A DNA stretch of 64,000 nt from Evernia prunastri (lineage: Eukaryota > Ascomycota > Lecanoromycetes > Lecanorales > Parmeliaceae), in assembly GCA_003184365.1 (NCBI GenBank), contig NKYR01000067.1, positions 1 through 64,000 of the forward strand, read 5' to 3'. A model generated the notes under the pieces. The model was not told the origin of the DNA, searched no databases, and saw only the letters and a program-made list of their open reading frames with translations. Below are positions 57,587 to 64,000 of the stretch, in pieces. The position numbers and the translations under genes were made by a program. How positions within the stretch are numbered: the stretch's first letter is position 1; every line of letters starts with the position of its first letter.

Positions 57587-58506
57587 CTAGCCCGCGCTTT
57601 TCTTCTTCTTGTCCTCGATGCATTCCACGTTTTCATCTGGCACTCCACCCACATCCACTACCCAATCGAAGATATCGTCACTATTGTCCCCTTGCACCAC
57701 AATCTCCTCGCCTCCGCTCGCCGTCTTCGTAACACTGCTGCCTGTTGCGACTATGCCATACGTCAGCCTCTTGACTGACCCGTCTTCTTCGTCTGACCCC
57801 ATTCCCCACCCACCGAGTATCATATCATATGCATCCCCCAAGCGAACCGAAAAGTGATTTACTTACATTTTTTGCCGAATTCCTTGGCCACCTTTTTCAA
57901 ATCCATACCGTGCGCCTCCAACCCCGACACCGCTGTGACATACTTCCTCTTATTCCTCTCGACCCGCTTGATGTACACCATGGCTTCCTTCTTCGCCTCA
58001 GCCTCTCGAGCCTCCGCGGCTGCGGCTTTCGCTTCCTTCTTCTTCGAGTCTTTTTCGGCGCGCTTCTGGGCGTCGACGGAGAGTGTGGAGAGGGAGGCTG
58101 TTATCGCTTCTGTTGTCTCTGCATCAGTAAAGACGGCAGGCCTTGTCAACCAGAAAAGGGGGGGGTTTTTTTTCCGCAGAGGAAATGCTTGGTGGCACCT
58201 TCGGAGTAGAACTTCTCATGCATATCCGGATGGTGCTGCTCGAGCCAATCTTTGCATTTTTTCGCCGTACCGCCGAACTCGCAATACTAGGTTGGCCGCA
58301 TCAGCCTGTAGTCCTTAGCTGGCGTCTCAAGCCCCACGTTGGTCCGGGATCAATGTACCTCTGGGGGAAGAGAGCAGACTGTCAAGGCACGTCAGTAGCT
58401 GAAGGCTGCAAACAAGCGTGGAATGGGAGCGTGTACCGCCGCAGTAGACGACATGTCTAGCTTGGGGCTCTGCTGGCGCTGCCTCCGTTGGAACTGCTTC
58501 GGCCAT
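57587..58506 (-). CDS. tma22: translation machinery-associated protein Tma22 (DENR, SUI1 domain)
   Basis: Five exons: 58506-58437, 58378-58359, 58286-58199, 58118-57867 and 57750-57587, giving 197 residues. The N-terminal zinc-binding part reads VYCGVCSLPPEYCEFGG, then KKCKDWLEQHHPDMHEKFYSE. A charged Ala/Lys/Glu helix links it to the SUI1 domain (VYIKRVERNKRKYVTAVSGLEAHGMDLKKVAKEFGKKFATGSSV, shown in pieces by its GLEAHG and TGSSV motifs and GGEEIVVQGD). DENR/Tma22 works with Tma20/MCT-1 in ribosome recycling and reinitiation. Exon 2 is only 20 nt. Exon 5 starts at TCGCAACAG so that FATGSS is restored. Confidence 0.9.
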
Positions 58507-59251
58507 TGCGTGTGAGACAGAATGTCTGAGGTTGGAGGATGGGTGGTGAAAGGAGGGTCTGAAAGGCGAACGAGTATTGTTGGGAGGGTTTGCGGTTCCT
58601 TTTGCACCGTCGTCGTACAAGAGAAGCTGAGTAGGGAAAAGAAGTCAGGTCTCGGCCTAGCCCCGCGCTCTACCTTCTTCGGCATTCCGCTCTCCGCTCC
58701 GCGCTCCACGCCGTGCCCTGTCTTGCCCCGCCCTACACCGATACGAATACACGTTGTTACGAGTCATAGCATTTGATGTGTGTACGAGTCAGCACATATC
58801 TTAGACTATGCTTCAAAGCTATGGCGAGATGCATGTCATCTTCTCAAAATGCAATTATGTCCATGAGCGAGATCATCCCATCATTTTCATACGTACAGAA
58901 GCCCAAAACACCAAGCACACCAAACGCTCCGTAAAGCGAGTAACAACAACTGAAAAGAATTCTATGTAGGATTGCACTTAGCCGAGAATATGTAAAGGTC
59001 GAATGAAATGTCCCATGTGCGGGAATCGTTTGCTGTAGGAATATGCCAATGTTGCGCCTGACTTGCTCGAGGGCAATCGTCCTATGCTCGCTGCATGGAG
59101 TTTTGAGTACTGCCGCCAACGCCGCGCAATTTATCATAGAGGTCGAATCGTCTTCTCGATTCGCAGGGATTAGGGGGCCACTGCGTGCCGGATATCTTGA
59201 TATAGTGATAGAACACTGTCTAGGCCATTGATGTAGCGCTAGGTAGCTCCA
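58507..59251. other. 0.75 kb intergenic
   Basis: Promoter of tma22 and 3' flank of the Reg1-like gene; no other feature. Confidence 0.5.
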
Positions 59252-61064
59252 TCATCTGTGCCAACCGACGTTCCAGATGACGTGTGCTATATCCTTCGCA
59301 GTGTTCACTGTATCGACGACTCTGCCCAAGAGGCCGGCATTGCCTATGTCATCCTCGTCCTCGTCCTCGTATGGCATGAACATGCCTGACGGTGTACGAC
59401 GTAAACCACTGTGTTCCGCGTCCGCGTCTTCATCGGAAGGATCGAGCTGCAGTCCACGGCGAGGATAGAGGCTGTCTTTCCTCCCGCCTGATGCAGATGG
59501 CTGCCAATTGATGTCCGCATCTTCGTCGTCATCGTCGAGAAGGAAATTCGCGGAAGGGGAGGAAGGTCGAAGAGTCTGCTGTGACGGAGACGGAGACAGA
59601 TTTGATCCCCCGTTCCAGAGACCTTCCTTCTGTTTGGACTTTTGCTCTGCAGGGTCTGGTGTATCGCCACGATAGTTAAGGGTCGTCGAGGGAAGCATAG
59701 CAATGGTTTTGCTATCACTGCTAAAACTATTCCGAGGTGTACTTGGTGCGCTTCTAATTCTGGCCTTGGTGGCGTGCTTGACAGGTCTCATCACGAGCAT
59801 GTCATCCTCAGAAGATTCCTCGTTGTTATCATCATGAACCGCCGGGTAGTACTCATGGCGGTCATCATTTTCTTTGTTGATAGCAATACATTGCTCTACT
59901 TTGTTGTTGAAATGTATATGTCGTTTCGTGCAAGGTGTTTGTACACCGGATGTAGAAATTGACGCAGAATGTCCAGTCGAAGACGTGTTGGTCGTCGTTC
60001 TCGTGAGCGGTGTCTCGGGTTCCGACGACGTGCCAAGGTCAGACAATGCTCTGTCACCAAACATTGGCCCATCCTGTAGCATTTGCTGGGGTTGCTGAGC
60101 ACGAAGAGCGTCTGTAGCCTGTTTCATTAGGGTTGACGACGACAAAGACCGTTGAAGCATAACTTCTGATAAGCTCCGCTTCTTCAGGATAGGCTTTTTC
60201 GAAGCAAACGAATCGCTCCTAGAAAGCCGGCTTTCTGGCGCAATGGGACTGAAGTCGAAAGCTGTGATGTTGCCGGTCTGGAGAGGCCCGTATAACCAAG
60301 TTACGTCGTGGTCCTTCATCCTAATGGATGTCAGCACTTGTCATCAGCCTCCACAGGTACAGAAAGCAGGCATACCAGTTCAATGTCTCAGGCGAGACGG
60401 TCTTCAGCTGGTACTTGGACTTTGCCCACGTTCTCCAAGATGCGTTTTCCAGCCTCGGGCTATTACTGTATGCTTTCCTCTTTGCCACAATATGCCTCCA
60501 CGATGCCCATATATCTTCCTCTTTCCAGTTGTGCGACAGATAATCAACATGTCTGGTAGGCTCATTTTCAATGGCCGTGTCGTCTCCGGCCGTGGGTTTC
60601 GCGTCCGAATCCTGAGGGTAGGCCGGCTTTGCAAGAGCGGAGTCACTAGCCGATTTGGTTGCAGCGTCAAATTTTGGAGGCTCACGGCTCGACGTAAGAT
60701 CTGCATCTACCATTCCCCCATAATATCCTTCATCGTCGTATGCTGGAAACTCAATATCCTCCTCTGCTGTCCGGCACTGATCGTCCAGGGATAAGCTACT
60801 TGAAGGAGTGGATGTGTAGGACGGTTGATTTGAAAATTCAGGGGCGGTCGGTCGTGGAGAAGACGGAGCGGAAGATGGCAGAGATGCGGGGAATTTTGAG
60901 GTGTCATAGCCAACAGCCGCATATCTTTGTTGGAGGTTTGGCGATGATCTTGGGTAGGATGAGGCATTATGTAGTAGGAAGGATGTCTGAGACGAGGAGC
61001 GCCGCAACGAAGACCCGAAATGAGTATTACCATCTGGCGGCGTTATAGACAGCACTTCTGCCAT
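59252..61064 (-). CDS. Reg1-like PP1 regulatory subunit
   Basis: Exons 61064-60376 and 60320-59252 give 585 residues. The first ~140 residues are Ser-rich. HVDYLSHNWKEEDIWASWRHIV and RLENASWRTWAK followed by SPETLNWMKDHDVTWLYGPL form the DUF1752 region typical of fungal Reg1. KKPILKKRSLSEVML is the conserved basic motif, and KRHIHFNNKVEQCIAI contains an RVxF-like PP1 docking site (RHIHF). The C-terminal half is acidic and low complexity, ending DTVNTAKDIAHVIWNVGW. Reg1 targets phosphatase Glc7 to dephosphorylate Snf1-pathway proteins in glucose repression. ATG 61064 is the first in frame; the intron is 55 nt. Confidence 0.85.
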
Positions 61065-61500
61065 TGTAGTTCTGAGGCAAGCGGGGCAGAGACTCCGTCG
61101 CCGGTAGAATCTTCTCAAGCCGGTCAAGAGCGGGTTTCCTCTTCGGTCCGAGCAGCCAAAGATTGAATTGGGGACACTGCAGAGAGGCTTTCCGCAAGAT
61201 CATCTGAGGCTATTTGTGTGAAGATGTCAACGTCTATAGATCTTCTGCGGCCAAAATTGCTCCAATGCAGATATGCTTTGGGCTTATTCAAGCCGGAGTG
61301 GGCGGCATCGAGTCAACATTGACACGGTGTGGAATGTGCTAGGGAGTAGAGAAGTAGGCAATGGCCATGAGATAGGGTGAGGTGAAAAGGGTGAAGGTTT
61401 TGGGAACGAATGTTACGCGGGAGTGATAAGTGCAGGTAGAATAGGTAGTAGTAGTATGTGGTGTTTTGGAGGTGTTGAAGGGTGAAAGGTTTTATGCGCT

Positions 61501-61534
61501 TGTCTCTTGTCTCTTGTCTCTTGTCTCTTGTCTC
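61501..61534. repeat. (TGTCTCT)n tandem repeat
   Basis: Nearly five 7-bp units, in the upstream region of the Reg1-like gene. Confidence 0.85.
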
Positions 61535-63297
61535 GGGCTTAAACGAATCTGTGGGGAAATCTTGGCGTTGAAGTCTCCGCAATTCTAAGTACCGTACTTT
61601 TAAATGATTTAAAGTAAAGTGGTGGGATGATTAAGGGACAGGGACACACATACATTGATTTTATTTTTATTCGTAGTGGATTTCTATATCAATATATTCT
61701 ACATAGGTAATATTAATGATTGTATATATAAGAAGATGAGGAAACAGCCAATTCCTCTTCGATGAACACAGAAAAGTGAAAGATTTTACTACTCCAGAAC
61801 AGAGGAATAATAATAAAATAATAATAGATAGGTGAATATCATTTCATAATCACACCGAGTAAGCGTAGAGCAGAACTATCTTCCTCTAAGTAAGTAACCA
61901 ATACGAGTAGCTATTCTGTTTTCATAAAGTAAGATAATAACAACAATCGCTTGCGTCCTTTTCTTATACTACGGACAGAATGGATAATTAATAATGGCGC
62001 CACACTCACACAGGGGCCAACTGCCAAGTCAAAGGTGATTAACTCAAACTTTTTTACCTTAACCTCCAGGTTAAATCCTTCAGCGCATTATTGACCTAGG
62101 AGAATTTTACTCCTGTCAGAAGCATCCCGCTTCAACACTTCCATCAACATAACATAAGGTACTACTGTATACTGTCACTGTACCTAACATACCCTTCTAC
62201 ATTGTCATTATCGCCGTTATTACCTAGTATGATTATTACTCCAGTTTGCTCATGGGAAAGCCACACACTTTGTACCTGAACTGCAGGCTCGACATTTAGG
62301 CTAAGTTATGCCATGCCTGTTAACCTCGGACCGTCCTATGGAAACCCACTAAACCATGAGATGGTGAGAATCATCGCTTGTACCAAAGTTCAAAGAAATC
62401 TTCGAAAACTAAGAGAAATCGGTCCGTCACTGCGAAAATTTGATTCGTGGAGCCTCTTTGACCCACAAATATCCCCAACGTTCCTCGGTCAGGGTCGACC
62501 ACCTCAAGTGCTAGTGAAGTTTTTCTATATAGAGGTACCATGGTTGGTCCATTCCGCCATGGGACCGCTCTTTGCCGCGGGCAAGACATGGGGAAGTTAC
62601 GGAGTACAGCAAGCAAGCTTGATACATCATTATCCCGTTTATTGAACTTATCACTACTACTGTGTCAGGCTGTCAGTGTCCCCACCATCAAAATCGTGGG
62701 CTTGTGGACCTTGCCGAACTTCCCGCTTTGAAATTTATAACCACCACCTGGGTATCAAATTGATATCTCCATCCCGATACCGGATAGCCGTTCAAGATAT
62801 CTCGCAAACGCGTCTGAACCCGAGACCCTGGTTTCATGCAAAGAGGTAAGTAGGGAAGCCTGCCGAAAACCTGCGAACTGCCGATTGATCTTTTTGCATA
62901 CGGAGATTTGGCAATGTCTTGCAGCGCCGTTGGATACCAGGTGAGAAAAAAGGTACATGGCCACCAGTCAATTGCATGCGTTCGGACAGTGCTTCTAGTT
63001 GTGGGGCATGAAGCCACAGGGAAAAGGCGTCGGTCACTTGCATGGGGTTGCATATTGCATTGCATTTGCAGTGCATATGCACACTAAAGTATTCGATCTT
63101 CTGCCTTGCCCTTATCTTTAGGACAGGGTCTCTTACAATGCAGAGGCGCGACAGCTCACAGCTTGTCGATTGACCACAAGCTTCAATTAGACCAATGATT
63201 CATTGAATCACACCATTTGATATCGCTCTAATGCAAACGGAGGAGGGATGAATTGTACAGATGAGGTGATGATGAACCCCCGTCTTCATATTAATAC

Positions 63298-63322
63298 ATA
63301 CACACGCACACACACACACACA
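63298..63322. repeat. (CA)n microsatellite
   Basis: About twelve CA dinucleotides with one CG interruption. Confidence 0.85.
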
Positions 63323-64000
63323 TTTTCATGAATTATTATCGAACAAATGAACCATCGTTCGTCAATCAATCATTTTTCGCAACAGTTAGGGACTGTCCCC
63401 CAAATTGACATTGGCTGACTGGAGCAGAAATACACCGCTTACTTGTACCAAGTCCATCTGACAGGTGTTTGGATTGGTGCTATTGCTAAAGTATAGTGCA
63501 AGTAAATACCGAGTCCAAGGGTTTTTCAAGGTTTCCTCATCTTTTCTGCATGATCCGAAATATGGGGATTCCCTTTCAACGTGGTCAACGCCCGGATGAA
63601 GGGTAGAGTGGGTAAGTAGGTATTATCATTATTGTCCATGTAAAATAAGGCGCTTCTAATGCTGGGTACCTCTACCAAGCCGAACTAATGTCATCTTAGC
63701 TCATCTAAAGTTGTTCCTTCTTATCGGTGGTGGGTGGTTCTTCAAGGACAAGGTACTGAACTCATAGGTCTCATAGGTCTCATTCCCCACGTGCATGCAG
63801 ACTAAGGTAACTAATGCACTTCCTCTACTAAGACTCGATCATATGTCCTATCCTTTCTTCTCTTTCTTCTCTTTCTCCTCTTTCATTCCCTTTTTCTTCT
63901 TTATCTTTCCACCCGTCCCGTCGTCATTGATGGAACAATCAAGTGGCTCGCGGAGACTGCCCCGAATCCTTCGAAACTTAATTCATAAAACAATCGCCCA

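Larger units (their letters stand above)
61065..64000. other. 2.9 kb without a supported gene, partly AT-rich
   Basis: 61,560-62,240 is clearly AT-rich with ATATAT and TAATAATAAAATAATAATA runs. A 7-bp tandem repeat lies at 61501-61534, a (CA)n run near 63298-63322 and a pyrimidine tract near 63855-63905. No protein-coding or RNA gene was recognised. Confidence 0.5.

Noticed and set aside
1..64000. CRISPR arrays, rRNA genes, secondary-metabolite cluster
   Set aside because: No regularly spaced direct repeats, no rRNA sequence and no polyketide, peptide synthetase or terpene enzymes were seen; a CRISPR array would not be expected in a eukaryote.

Overview
The window looks like nuclear DNA of a filamentous ascomycete (Pezizomycotina; a leotiomycete-like fungus is possible but not shown). 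The evidence is gene density of roughly one gene per 3 kb on both strands, many 50-80 nt GT..AG introns with branch-like CTRAC/TGAY boxes, and recognisable fungal orthologues: PI31/Fub1, Sil1, Pta1, Coa3, Hpm1, TOK1-type K+ channel, Cct4, Rpt1, SDHA, Tma22 and a Reg1-like protein. I rebuilt exon structures by hand from splice motifs and reading-frame continuity; all total CDS lengths divide by three.

Layout. 1-0.9 kb: an identical 165-bp hairpin-rich direct repeat. 1.9-3.2 kb: proteasome regulator PI31. 3.2-7.7 kb: a long stretch with no confident gene. 7.76-10.94 kb: a Fot1/pogo-type DNA transposon with 79-bp terminal inverted repeats and a broken transposase whose middle is present two to three times, joined by single Ns. 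11-13.6 kb: ER nucleotide-exchange factor SIL1 and a Myb/SANT-like basic nuclear protein. 16.4-19.9 kb: divergent PTA1 (mRNA 3' end processing) and COA3 (cytochrome oxidase assembly). 20.4-21.2 kb: GPI-anchored Ser/Thr-rich wall protein. 23.1-24.4 kb: histidine methyltransferase HPM1. 25.5-26.2 kb: small secreted eight-cysteine protein. 28.4-29.5 kb: short-chain dehydrogenase. 31.0-34.2 kb: secreted alpha-amylase fused through a long Ser/Thr linker to two PAN/apple-like domains. 35.7-42.2 kb, all minus strand: TOK1-type potassium channel, AlkB-like dioxygenase and a PLP aminotransferase. 43.7-45.4 kb: conserved-looking protein of unknown function. 46.5-54.0 kb: CCT4 and RPT1 (divergent), SDHA, tandem FolB-domain protein. 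54.4-55.6 kb: GRF zinc-finger protein. 56.3-57.1 kb: gene remnants. 57.6-61.1 kb: TMA22/DENR and a Reg1-like PP1 regulator. 61.1-64 kb: AT-rich, repeat-dotted, no supported gene.

Most genes are housekeeping functions and do not form a single pathway or a secondary-metabolite cluster. The accessory material is the transposon, the amylase fusion, the secreted small protein, the wall protein, the SDR and the remnants. The most notable signals are a CpC-biased C-to-T mutation pattern in the transposon copies (unlike classical CpA-directed RIP) that also explains its three in-frame TGA codons, the amylase-PAN architecture with an internal 60-bp minisatellite, and a perfect 14-bp palindrome in the CCT4-RPT1 divergent promoter.
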